Below, piece after piece: positions 1 to 7,327 of a stretch of 43,980 nucleotides of DNA (the first letter of the stretch is position 1; the number at the start of each line of letters is the position of its first letter). The translations under genes were made by a program, and so were the position numbers. The notes below the pieces were generated by a model. The model did no database searches. It was not told the DNA's origin and worked only from the letters and a program-made list of their open reading frames with translations. Source of the DNA: JAFNGF01 sp964567045 (GTDB lineage: Bacteria; Planctomycetota; Phycisphaerae; Sedimentisphaerales; Anaerobacaceae); NCBI GenBank assembly GCA_964567045.1, contig CAZMLE010000030.1:1-43980 (forward strand), written 5' to 3'.

Positions 1-1104
1 CAGCTTAGCCTCCAAGGCTCTGGCTGCGTGTCGGCCAAGCACCGAAAACAAAGCGTCAACGCCCGCGCCAAGCTCCGCAAGTGCAGAATCAACAAGCTGC
101 TTTGTCTTTGCGTCACCTTGGACATAATTGCCAACCATCCGCGCCAGAGGTCCGACTTCGCAAACCTTTCCTTTGTACCGTGGCGACTTCAAGAATGAAT
201 AAGCCTGTTTTTTCGCCACGTCGGGCTTGGTTTGTCCCTGGGCGGGGTTCTTGCCCGAATCGCAGTCGGCATACCAGGAATGTTTCACGTCCTCGGTGAT
301 ATTTTCTTTGGCAAAGGGCTCCCGCTTCAAATCAGGACAAATTATGCCGCTTTTGAAAAGTTTGCCGTTCGGCAGATCAAAACCACCATACGAAAGCAGC
401 CTTTTGCAGCCTTCGCCGATGCCAAAATAATCATCGTAGCTTTTGGCAACAGCTAAGACGTCACGGATGTAGATATTATCAACAAAGTCTCGTATCTCGT
501 TCAATCGCCAAAGGAAATTGGTTATCTTATCTTCGGTGGGTTTTTCGGTGACGCCCCCGGGAACTATGCCCACTTCGTGGGGCATTTTTCCGCCGAAGAT
601 CGCCAGCATCTCGTGACATTTACGCCGGATATCCAGAGCCGTAACATAGTGATTTACTAATTCGGCGTTCGCCTTCCCGGATATTCGATAGTCGCCCTCA
701 TAGCGCGGCACAAAAGGATAAAGCTCACCCAAGGCACCGACGGCATCCACGTAATCCAGAGCCGCCAGATGATAAAAGTGTAAGATATGTGACTGCAAAA
801 AATTTGCCCCGAATATCAGTGCCCGGATAAGTCTGCCGTTGTCCGGGACTTTTCCATCCACACCAAAAGCCTCATCCAGGCAAAGCGCAGAGGCTGTGGC
901 GTGAGCGATCGGACATACGCCGCATATCCGCTGAGTCAAACGGTTGGCATCGCGCGGGTCCCTGCCCTGCAGGATTATCTCAAAGCCACGAAAGAGCGTC
1001 CCCGCACTTCTGGCATCTTTTACCACACCGGCATCCAGCACAGCTTCGATAGCCATGTGGCCCTCTATCCGCGTTATAGGGTCAATTTTTATCTTTGTAG
1101 ACAT
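1..1104 (-). CDS. [NiFe] hydrogenase large subunit (C-terminus cut by window edge)
   Basis: The reverse strand reads open for 368 codons from the ATG at 1104 to base 1, so the gene continues beyond the left edge. The N-terminus has the expected ITRIEGH start and the RICGVCPIAH motif (around residues 60-70), whose two Cys are the first pair of Ni ligands. RYKGKVCEVGPLARM further on is also typical of group 1 enzymes. The second Ni-binding motif (DPCxxC, or Sec in [NiFeSe] forms) lies outside the window, so the catalytic residue cannot be judged. The start overlaps the end of the small-subunit gene by 16 bp, indicating translational coupling. Role: H2 oxidation or evolution at the Ni-Fe centre. 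It is the last visible gene of the fhs-metF operon. Confidence 0.93.
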   Translation of the reverse strand, partial: MSTKIKIDPITRIEGHMAIEAVLDAGVVKDARSAGTLFRGFEIILQGRDPRDANRLTQRICGVCPIAHATASALCLDEAFGVDGKVPDNGRLIRALIFGANFLQSHILHFYHLAALDYVDAVGALGELYPFVPRYEGDYRISGKANAELVNHYVTALDIRRKCHEMLAIFGGKMPHEVGIVPGGVTEKPTEDKITNFLWRLNEIRDFVDNIYIRDVLAVAKSYDDYFGIGEGCKRLLSYGGFDLPNGKLFKSGIICPDLKREPFAKENITEDVKHSWYADCDSGKNPAQGQTKPDVAKKQAYSFLKSPRYKGKVCEVGPLARMVGNYVQGDAKTKQLVDSALAELGAGVDALFSVLGRHAARALEAKL

Positions 1105-1985
1105 CTTAAATCCTCAAAAGTAATCCTCTGGTAAAGAGGCGAGGTGCCATCCGGAAACCCCGGCTCAACACAGCCTAAGCACGGTGAGCCAGCCTTTACG
1201 CACCAATTTACGCCGTTGTTCCACTGCCTCAAGGAACAATCCGCATAAGTATAGTGACCCTTACAGCCGGCCTTGTAAAGACAGCCGGTGTCGCCGGGTT
1301 TTTCGGCGAACTTTCCTTTATCAAAATCCGCTCTTCTCGGGCAGTTTTCGTGAATAAGCTGGCCATAGAAGAGCTTTGGCCGAGACAACCGATCCAAATC
1401 CAGCGCCTCCGCGCCTGAGAATAGTATCACCGATACTGTGCCGACAAACCAATCCGGATGCGGCGGGCAGCCCGGCACGTTCACGACCGGCGTCAAAATT
1501 TGCCTCTGCTGGAAAACCTCCCTTACACTTTTACAGCCGGTAGGATTCGGCTCAGCCGCAGGGATTCCGCCGAAAGCCGAACAGGTGCCCAGAGCAATCG
1601 TCAGCAGAGCATTTTCACCAAGCTCCTCAACGCTTTGCTGAATGGTCAAATGCTTGCCCTGCCGCTCGCCTATACTGCCATAAAGCCCGCCCTCAGCGGT
1701 AGGAATCGCGCCCTCCACGACTAATATGTAGCCGCCTTTTCTATTCTTTTCGGTGTCCTTGAGGACCTCAATGACGGGCTCTCCCTGGCCTGCCATTATA
1801 GTCGCGTGGAACATCAGACTAAGCTGGTGGCCGGGCACAACCTCATCAAGCAGAAGATTCTGAATGCGAGGACTTACCGCATTGAGAACGGATATAGAAC
1901 AACCTGTGCAACCTGCCCCCTGTAACCAGATGACGGGATATTTCTTAGTTTCTGTTTTCACCGAATTTTGTGCCGTGAGAATCAT
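1089..1985 (-). CDS. [NiFe] hydrogenase small subunit with an all-Cys medial cluster, no Tat signal
   Basis: This 298-residue electron-transfer subunit has proximal-cluster Cys in GAGCTGC, GTCSAFGG and VPGCPPHPD. The distal cluster is His plus three Cys (IHENC, TGCLYK, AGCKG). In the medial-cluster region it reads NWCVKAGSPCLGC; the usual group 1 enzyme has Pro where the first Cys sits, giving [3Fe-4S]. A Cys there is known from [NiFeSe] hydrogenases and predicts a [4Fe-4S] medial cluster. The start at 1985 is preferred over 2117 because AAAAGGGAC lies just upstream and the longer form would overlap metF. There is no twin-arginine signal and no C-terminal membrane anchor, so a soluble cytoplasmic enzyme is inferred. 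Confidence 0.93.
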   Translation of the reverse strand: MILTAQNSVKTETKKYPVIWLQGAGCTGCSISVLNAVSPRIQNLLLDEVVPGHQLSLMFHATIMAGQGEPVIEVLKDTEKNRKGGYILVVEGAIPTAEGGLYGSIGERQGKHLTIQQSVEELGENALLTIALGTCSAFGGIPAAEPNPTGCKSVREVFQQRQILTPVVNVPGCPPHPDWFVGTVSVILFSGAEALDLDRLSRPKLFYGQLIHENCPRRADFDKGKFAEKPGDTGCLYKAGCKGHYTYADCSLRQWNNGVNWCVKAGSPCLGCVEPGFPDGTSPLYQRITFEDLRCLQR

Positions 1986-2017
1986 GTTTTGTCCCTTTTC
2001 ACATACTTTGGACACGA

Positions 2018-2037
2018 CCCCGCAGTAAATTGCGGGG
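2018..2037. repeat. GC hairpin between metF and the hydrogenase
   Basis: Perfect 7-bp arms (CCCCGCA and TGCGGGG) enclose a 6-base loop in the 64-bp gap between metF and the hydrogenase genes. No T-run follows in the direction of transcription, so this is not a classical terminator. On the minus strand the flank reads TTAG before CCCCGC, like the hairpin at 30679-30697, so both may belong to one dispersed family. It could alter the metF:hydrogenase expression ratio. Confidence 0.6.
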
Positions 2038-2049
2038 CTAAATACATTT

Positions 2050-2928
2050 TTACAATCCGGCCCCATCGAGGATCGCCGGCACTTTATCGTCCCAGCCCAA
2101 CGGCATAAGATGAACACCCCGGCAGTAGTCCTTAATCCCTTTGATAGTCCGTACGGCGATTTCTACTCCGGTCTGGCCGGATTTGGTTTTCTCTTTATCC
2201 TTCTTTAGCTCCTCAATCAGCTCCTCCGGCACATTTACGCCGGCAACATTTTCATTCATAAACCGCGCCATTCCAGCAGATTTCAAAATCACCAAGCCTG
2301 CCAGGATGGAGACATTCAAATCAGAGACTTGTTTAATAAACTCCTTGAATTTCTCCACGTTGTAGACAGCCTGGGTCTGGAAAAACTCGGCGCCGGCTTC
2401 GATTTTCTTTTTCATCTTGATGATCTGCATCTGGAGCGGCTCTGCCTCCGGTGTCACCACTGCACCCAGGAAAAACTCCGGACTGCCTTGCAGGTCGTTT
2501 CCGGCCAGGTCTTTGCCGTGCTGCAGCGTTTTGGCCGTCGCCAGTAACTGCACCGAATCCAGGTCGAAAACGCCTTTAGCCTGGGGGTGGTCGCCTAATT
2601 TCTGGTGATCGCCGGTAATACACAAGACATTGCGGATGCCCAAGCCGTAAGCGCTCAGAAGGTCCGACTGTAGAGCAAGCCGATTGCGGTCCCGGCAGGT
2701 CATCTGCAGAACCGGCTCTATGCCCCGCTCAATGAGAAGACGACAGGTGGCCAACGAGCCGAACCTCATCACCGCACTTTGCAGGTCGGTAACGTTAAAC
2801 GCAGTAACCCGCTGCTTCAGAGGCTCCGCCTCGTCCAGACATTTCTCGATGTTGACGCCTTTGGGCGGACCGATCTCACTTGTCACCACAAACTTGCCGG
2901 ATTCCAACGCCTGCTTTAGTCTGCTCAT
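2050..2928 (-). CDS. metF: 5,10-methylenetetrahydrofolate reductase
   Basis: The 292-residue FAD TIM-barrel enzyme reduces 5,10-methylene-H4F to 5-methyl-H4F, the last step of the methyl branch. Family features are TSEIGPPKG near the N-terminus, the LQMTCRDRN segment, CITGDH, and the FFQTQAVYN segment near residue 185. Length matches the short bacterial MetF form, which lacks the eukaryotic regulatory domain. It begins 18 bp after folD, with AAGGGCAAG as ribosome-binding site. In several acetogens MetF is paired with the zinc protein MetV and with RnfC2 or HdrABC-MvhD. None of these is adjacent here; the next genes downstream encode a [NiFe] hydrogenase. The electron donor therefore cannot be read from the family alone. 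Confidence 0.95.
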   Translation of the reverse strand: MSRLKQALESGKFVVTSEIGPPKGVNIEKCLDEAEPLKQRVTAFNVTDLQSAVMRFGSLATCRLLIERGIEPVLQMTCRDRNRLALQSDLLSAYGLGIRNVLCITGDHQKLGDHPQAKGVFDLDSVQLLATAKTLQHGKDLAGNDLQGSPEFFLGAVVTPEAEPLQMQIIKMKKKIEAGAEFFQTQAVYNVEKFKEFIKQVSDLNVSILAGLVILKSAGMARFMNENVAGVNVPEELIEELKKDKEKTKSGQTGVEIAVRTIKGIKDYCRGVHLMPLGWDDKVPAILDGAGL

Positions 2929-2946
2929 TTATCTTGCCCTTCACTA

Positions 2947-3840
2947 CTACTTTTTAACTCTGGCAGCAACTCTTCTGGCGGCTTCAACAGTGTTATACAT
3001 CAGCATAGTTATAGTCATCGGGCCTACGCCGCCAGGCACCGGCGTAATAAGCGAAGCCTTTTCCTTTACCGCTTCAAAATCGACGTCCCCAACCAGCCGA
3101 AAACCCTGCTTTTTCGTCGGGTCATCAACGCGATTGACGCCGACGTCAATCACCACCACACCTTCTTTTACCATATCTGCGGTGATTGTGTTCGGCTGAC
3201 CCGCGGCGGCGATGAGAATATCCGCGCGTCTTGTATGCCGGGCAAGGTCCTTAGTGCGCGTATGGCAGACGGTGACGGTCGCATTTCGATTGGGCTTTTT
3301 CTGAATGAGCATATTTGCGAGCGGTTTGCCGACAATATTGCTTCGCCCGACGATTACCACCTCGGCTCCCTCAATCTTCACGCCGCTGCGAATAAGTAGT
3401 TGAATAACGCCGTGCGGCGTGCAGGGCAAAAACGCCTCTTCGCCAACGACCATCTTGCCCACGTTCATAGGATGAAAACCGTCAACATCCTTGACAGGAT
3501 CGATCGCCAGAAGAACCTCGGTTTCATTGAGGTGCTTGGGCAGAGGCAATTGGACCAAAATCCCGTGGACTTTCGGGTCCTTGTTCATTTTCTGCACCAG
3601 AGCCATCAATTCCTTCTGGGGAGTTTCAGCCGGCAGGCGGTTGTCATCGGAATAAATCCCTATCTCTTCGCAGGTATGCTCTTTAGCCGTAACGTACGAC
3701 TTGGAAGCCGGGTCTTCGCCGACCAAGATAACGCCCAAGCCTGGCACAATACCTTGCTCTTTTAGCTTAGCCACTTCCTTTTTTAGTTCTTCCCGCATTT
3801 CCGCGGCCACTTGTTTGCCATCTATAATTTGTGCAGTCAT
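2947..3840 (-). CDS. folD: Bifunctional methylene-H4F dehydrogenase / methenyl-H4F cyclohydrolase
   Basis: This 297-residue cytoplasmic enzyme interconverts 10-formyl-, 5,10-methenyl- and 5,10-methylene-tetrahydrofolate using NAD(P). Visible signatures are SYVTAKEHTCEEIGI (catalytic Lys in the YVxxK motif), the VQLPLPKHLNE motif, DVDGFHP, and the nucleotide-binding VVIVGRSNIVGKPL segment. PVPGGVGPMT near the C-terminus is the second FolD signature. Length is normal. AAAGGAG lies 9 bases before the ATG. It sits between the HPS/RraA fusion and metF. No separate fchA-type cyclohydrolase is seen, so FolD probably does both steps. Confidence 0.97.
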   Translation of the reverse strand: MTAQIIDGKQVAAEMREELKKEVAKLKEQGIVPGLGVILVGEDPASKSYVTAKEHTCEEIGIYSDDNRLPAETPQKELMALVQKMNKDPKVHGILVQLPLPKHLNETEVLLAIDPVKDVDGFHPMNVGKMVVGEEAFLPCTPHGVIQLLIRSGVKIEGAEVVIVGRSNIVGKPLANMLIQKKPNRNATVTVCHTRTKDLARHTRRADILIAAAGQPNTITADMVKEGVVVIDVGVNRVDDPTKKQGFRLVGDVDFEAVKEKASLITPVPGGVGPMTITMLMYNTVEAARRVAARVKK

Positions 3841-3885
3841 CGTTTTGTCGCTCCTTTATATATCCAATCGACAACCCACACTCGC

Positions 3886-3972
3886 TGTCATTGCGAGCGA
3901 AGCGAAGCAATCCCCACCATTCGAAGGTCAGGGATTGCCACGGCCCCGGCGTGCCGGGGCCTCGCAATGACA
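3886..3972. repeat. 87-bp compound palindrome (TGTCATTGCGAG family)
   Basis: Perfect 12-bp outer arms, TGTCATTGCGAG (3886-3897) and CTCGCAATGACA (3961-3972), enclose two further inverted pairs: GCAATCCC/GGGATTGC (3907-3914 and 3931-3938) and GGCCCCGGC/GCCGGGGCC (3942-3950 and 3953-3961). It fills more than half of the 150-bp gap between the HPS/RraA gene and folD. Its translation reads SLRAKRSNP, a peptide I recall from spurious ORFs over dispersed bacterial repeats. A related hairpin is at 21041-21059. Confidence 0.85.
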
Positions 3973-3990
3973 AATCTATGAAATCTGTGT

Positions 3991-5313
3991 TCAGGACTTG
4001 TCGCTTTTCTTGCGCAATTGCTCCCATCGCATCAATTCGGAGACCTTGCCTAAAGTGCTGCCCTGGTCGATCTCGGTCATCTCGCGGTCTTCGCGCTCGA
4101 CAACCACCTGTGCACGATTGGCGATGTCGACTGCTTTTTCCTGGGGAATCACCACCACTCCATCGTCGTCGCCGACTATCCAGTCGCCGGTGCGAATATA
4201 TTGGCCGCCGATTCTTATCGGCACGCCGATCATGCCCTGACCTTTAGGCTCGCCGGCAACGGGAGTTATCAGCTTGGCAAAAGCCGGAAACTTCATCTGC
4301 CGGATATTGGCAACGTCTCGAATCGCGCCGTTGATGACGACGCCGGCTAACTTTCGCTGCAGGCAGCTCTTGGTGGCTTTTTCGCCCCAGACAGCCGGCG
4401 GCATCCCTCCGGCATCTATAACGATTACCTGCCCAGGCTCAGCCACGTCTATCGCCTCGACGGGCTTACTCCAATCGCCCGGATAAGTCCAGACGGTCAG
4501 TGCACGCCCGACCATCTTCACTCCGTGGACTATGGGTTTTATGCCGGCTAATTCGCCCGTATTGTGCAGGGCTTCAGTGACATCGGCGGCAGAAGTTTTT
4601 GCCAGGACTTCGGCGATTCCTTTCTCGTCGCCGCGCTTAAAAAAAGTCGTCGCCACCGGAACGCCCGTGGCGATAACCTTCTTTAGAGTCTGCGTAGCTG
4701 CCTTTGCATCGGGTGATTTTGTGATCGCGCCGCCGACAATTATTATCGTGGCGCCGGCTCGGATTGCATCCACAGCCGTCTCGGAGTTTATGCCCCCCGC
4801 AACCGCGACCGGAATACCGACCGCTGAGGCCACCGCTTTTAGATCGTCAAAAGGCAGCTCGCCCCGCATCTGCATATCTATCGGCGTGTGCACACAAACC
4901 GAAAATGCCCCCATCCGTTCGACTTCTTTTGCCCGCTGCACCATTTGCTCTCTGCTTTGCAGCCCCAGCAGGTCAACGGCGATCTTCGCGTCATAGCGGC
5001 GGGCAGCCTTGATACATTCCGTTATCGTGGCGTCCGAGGCCGGCGCGAGAACGTGGATAATTTCGGCGCCGGCTTTGGCTGCACATTCGGCCTCCAGGCG
5101 ACCGGCATCAATTATCTTCATGTCGGCGACTATCGGCACAGTTGGAAACTCCCGCCGCAAAGCGCGAACGGCGTCCAGCCCTTCGCTCTTTATGAGCGGC
5201 GTACCGGCCTCCAGCCAATCCACGCCCCCTGCCACCGCCTCTTTGGCGACCTTCAGAGCACGGGCAAGATTTTCGTGATCTAAGGCTAACTGCAATACCG
5301 GCTGCATCACCAT
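3991..5313 (-). CDS. Hexulose-6-phosphate synthase-like / RraA-like fusion protein
   Basis: The N-terminal ~210 residues are an OMP-decarboxylase-superfamily barrel of the hexulose-6-phosphate synthase (HPS) type: LQLALDHENL, VADMKIIDAG and VAVAGGIN. HPS condenses formaldehyde with ribulose 5-phosphate, or runs in reverse to make ribulose 5-phosphate. The C-terminal ~200 residues are RraA/HMG-aldolase-like (VVINGAIRDV, GDDDGVVVIP). The same two-domain architecture is known from archaea as bifunctional HPS/ribonuclease regulator. I place the start at the ATG at 5313, with GGAA 5 bases upstream; a TTG at 5337 would add residues encoded by an AT-rich repeat. ATG 5307 is also possible. A 3-keto-gulonate-phosphate decarboxylase activity cannot be excluded. 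Its place between fhs and folD suggests a link between C1 units and pentose phosphates. Confidence 0.85.
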   Translation of the reverse strand: MVMQPVLQLALDHENLARALKVAKEAVAGGVDWLEAGTPLIKSEGLDAVRALRREFPTVPIVADMKIIDAGRLEAECAAKAGAEIIHVLAPASDATITECIKAARRYDAKIAVDLLGLQSREQMVQRAKEVERMGAFSVCVHTPIDMQMRGELPFDDLKAVASAVGIPVAVAGGINSETAVDAIRAGATIIIVGGAITKSPDAKAATQTLKKVIATGVPVATTFFKRGDEKGIAEVLAKTSAADVTEALHNTGELAGIKPIVHGVKMVGRALTVWTYPGDWSKPVEAIDVAEPGQVIVIDAGGMPPAVWGEKATKSCLQRKLAGVVINGAIRDVANIRQMKFPAFAKLITPVAGEPKGQGMIGVPIRIGGQYIRTGDWIVGDDDGVVVIPQEKAVDIANRAQVVVEREDREMTEIDQGSTLGKVSELMRWEQLRKKSDKS

Positions 5314-5346
5314 TAATTTCCGATTTTCGATTGTCAATTGTCGATT

Positions 5347-7110
5347 TTAGAACAAGCCCTGCACTTTTCCGGTTTTGACATCCACATCAACCTTTCTGAA
5401 GGCGGGGTTAGACGAAGTTCCCGGCATAAGGCTAATGGTACCGGCGCACGGACAGAGAAATTTGGCGCCTGAATAGATCAATATGTCACGGATAGGCAGT
5501 GTCCATCCCTTGGGCACGCCCTTTAGAGCCGGATCATGGGTGAGACTGAGATGGGTCTTGACCATCATAGTAGCATAATCATCATATTTAGGATCAGACT
5601 CAAGACTCTTAGCCTTGGCCTCAGCATCGGGCGTCCAGCTAACACCATCAGCACCATAAACTACTTTCGCGATTTTTTCGACCCGTTCTCTGAGCTTCAT
5701 TTTCAGGGGATAAAGGAACTTAAATTCACACTTCTGCTCACAGGCTTCCTTTACGGCATCAGCCAGCTCCAGAGCACCATCTCCGCCGTCAGCCCAGTGA
5801 CTGGAAACGGCACAGCGTGCTCCTGCAGCCTCGGCAGCCTTTCGAACCAAGGCAATCTCTTCCTCAGTATCAGTATAGAAGATATTAATGCACACCACCG
5901 GGTTAATGCCTGAGGTTCGAACAGTATTGATGTGATGTAGCAGGTTGGGCAGACCTTTTTCGACGAGTCCCACATTCTCTGATTTGTATTCATCAGGTAG
6001 GTCTATACCAGCGACCACCTTCGGCCCGCCACCGTGCATCTTTAATGCGCGGATAGTCGTGGTGAGTACCGATACATGGGGTTTGAGCCCACTATACCGG
6101 CACTTTACGTTCCAGAACTTCTCGAAGCCGATGTCGGCTCCAAATCCGCTTTCAGTAACGTGATAGTCAAATAGCTTCAGTCCGAGTCGGTCGGCAATTA
6201 TGGAGGACTGACCCACAGCGATGTTGGCAAATGGGCCGGCGTGCACCATGCAGGGTTGATACTCCACCGTGCAGCACAGAGTGGGGTTGATAGTGTTGCG
6301 CATCCAGGCAGTCATAGCACCACCAACCTCCAGGTCACCGGTGGTAATGACATTACCCTTTTTATCGAAGGCAACGGTAATTTCATCCATTCTCTTGCGC
6401 AGGTCTTTCAGGTCAGTGACAATCGATAGCATAGCCATTAGTTCTGAGCTAACGGCAATACCGAATTTTGACTGCATCATAAATCCATCCATACGCCCGC
6501 CGAGGCCGATGATAATGTTCCTAAGGCTCTGGGCGCAGAAGTCCATGACCCAGCCCATCTCCACCCGAGTGGGGTCGATATCTAAGCGTCGCATTTTGCT
6601 TAGCCTGTCCAGTTGAGCATCATCGTAGTTGCGTTCGTGCTGCATTCTCGCAGTAAGGGCAACCATCGCAAGGTTATGCGCATTTATGACGTCGTTAATG
6701 TCTCCGGTAAGCCCCATGGAGAATTCGGTCATCGGGATAAGTAATGCGATGCCGCCGCCAGCAGCAGTACCCTTGATATTCATAGTAGGCCCACCTGAGG
6801 GCTGGCGGATACAACCGCCCACATTTAGTCCTCGCTTACCCAAGCCTTCGAGGATACCCATAGTTGCGGTGGTCTTCCCTTCGCCCAGTGGCGTAGGGGT
6901 TATAGCAGTCACTTCTATGTACTTACCATCAGGCTTATTCTTGAGACGGTCGATGATTTTCAAGAAATCCAGCTTAGCTATTCTCCCATAAGTAAGCATT
7001 TCATCTTTTTCTAAGCCCAGATTCTCTCGCCATTCTTCCGGAGTTGGCATGTTTTCCTCGGCAGCTTCCGCAATCTGCCAGTCCTTCATCTTTGTCGGAT
7101 CAAGCTTCAT
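5347..7110 (-). CDS. fhs: Formate--tetrahydrofolate ligase
   Basis: This 587-residue ATP-dependent enzyme makes 10-formyl-H4F from formate and H4F, the entry step of the methyl branch. The P-loop is TPLGEGKTT near residue 74. Other family features are the GGGYxQ-equivalent region around VGGCIRQPSGGPT, FNIKGT-type MNIKGTAAGG, and HAGPFANIA. Length is near the ~560 of bacterial Fhs, with an N-terminal extension. AGGAAGGA lies just before the ATG. It is the first gene of the leftward operon, and a sigma70-like promoter lies about 50 bp upstream. Third-position usage looks somewhat less GC-rich than in the neighbours, a weak hint of separate ancestry. Confidence 0.97.
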   Translation of the reverse strand: MKLDPTKMKDWQIAEAAEENMPTPEEWRENLGLEKDEMLTYGRIAKLDFLKIIDRLKNKPDGKYIEVTAITPTPLGEGKTTATMGILEGLGKRGLNVGGCIRQPSGGPTMNIKGTAAGGGIALLIPMTEFSMGLTGDINDVINAHNLAMVALTARMQHERNYDDAQLDRLSKMRRLDIDPTRVEMGWVMDFCAQSLRNIIIGLGGRMDGFMMQSKFGIAVSSELMAMLSIVTDLKDLRKRMDEITVAFDKKGNVITTGDLEVGGAMTAWMRNTINPTLCCTVEYQPCMVHAGPFANIAVGQSSIIADRLGLKLFDYHVTESGFGADIGFEKFWNVKCRYSGLKPHVSVLTTTIRALKMHGGGPKVVAGIDLPDEYKSENVGLVEKGLPNLLHHINTVRTSGINPVVCINIFYTDTEEEIALVRKAAEAAGARCAVSSHWADGGDGALELADAVKEACEQKCEFKFLYPLKMKLRERVEKIAKVVYGADGVSWTPDAEAKAKSLESDPKYDDYATMMVKTHLSLTHDPALKGVPKGWTLPIRDILIYSGAKFLCPCAGTISLMPGTSSNPAFRKVDVDVKTGKVQGLF

Positions 7111-7163
7111 AGTTCCTTCCTCATAATTAAACCATCATTTCAAATACCGGATTCTTCGCGGGG

Positions 7164-7192
7164 ATTGTACAATTCCGAGCGTCCCGAAACAA
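7164..7192 (-). promoter_or_regulatory. Predicted sigma70-like promoter for the fhs operon
   Basis: On the minus strand TTGTTT (7187-7192) and TACAAT (7164-7169) are separated by exactly 17 bp. The -10 matches consensus at five of six bases and the -35 at four of six. Predicted transcription starts near 7157, leaving a 5' leader of about 47 bases before the fhs ATG at 7110. Confidence 0.55.
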
Positions 7193-7237
7193 CAATAAAC
7201 TGAATTCGAGAATAATCTCCTTTTACAGGTGGGAGCA

Positions 7238-7266
7238 TTGCCATTGAGGAAAATCTTTTATATGAT
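7238..7266 (+). promoter_or_regulatory. Predicted sigma70-like promoter for the DUF4932/formate dehydrogenase operon
   Basis: TTGCCA (7238-7243) and TATGAT (7261-7266) are separated by exactly 17 bp, each matching consensus at five of six positions. Predicted transcription starts near 7273, about 55 bases before the ATG at 7328. With the opposing promoter at 7164-7192 the -35 elements are about 45 bp apart, so a shared regulator could act on both operons. Confidence 0.6.
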
Positions 7267-7327
7267 AAACGTGCGGCATCGGTCGGGGTATTCTGCTGAA
7301 GGTTATATCGGAAATGTCGGTTGAATA

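Noticed and set aside
2018..2037. Rho-independent terminator between metF and the hydrogenase
   Set aside because: The hairpin is strong but no T-run follows it in the direction of transcription.
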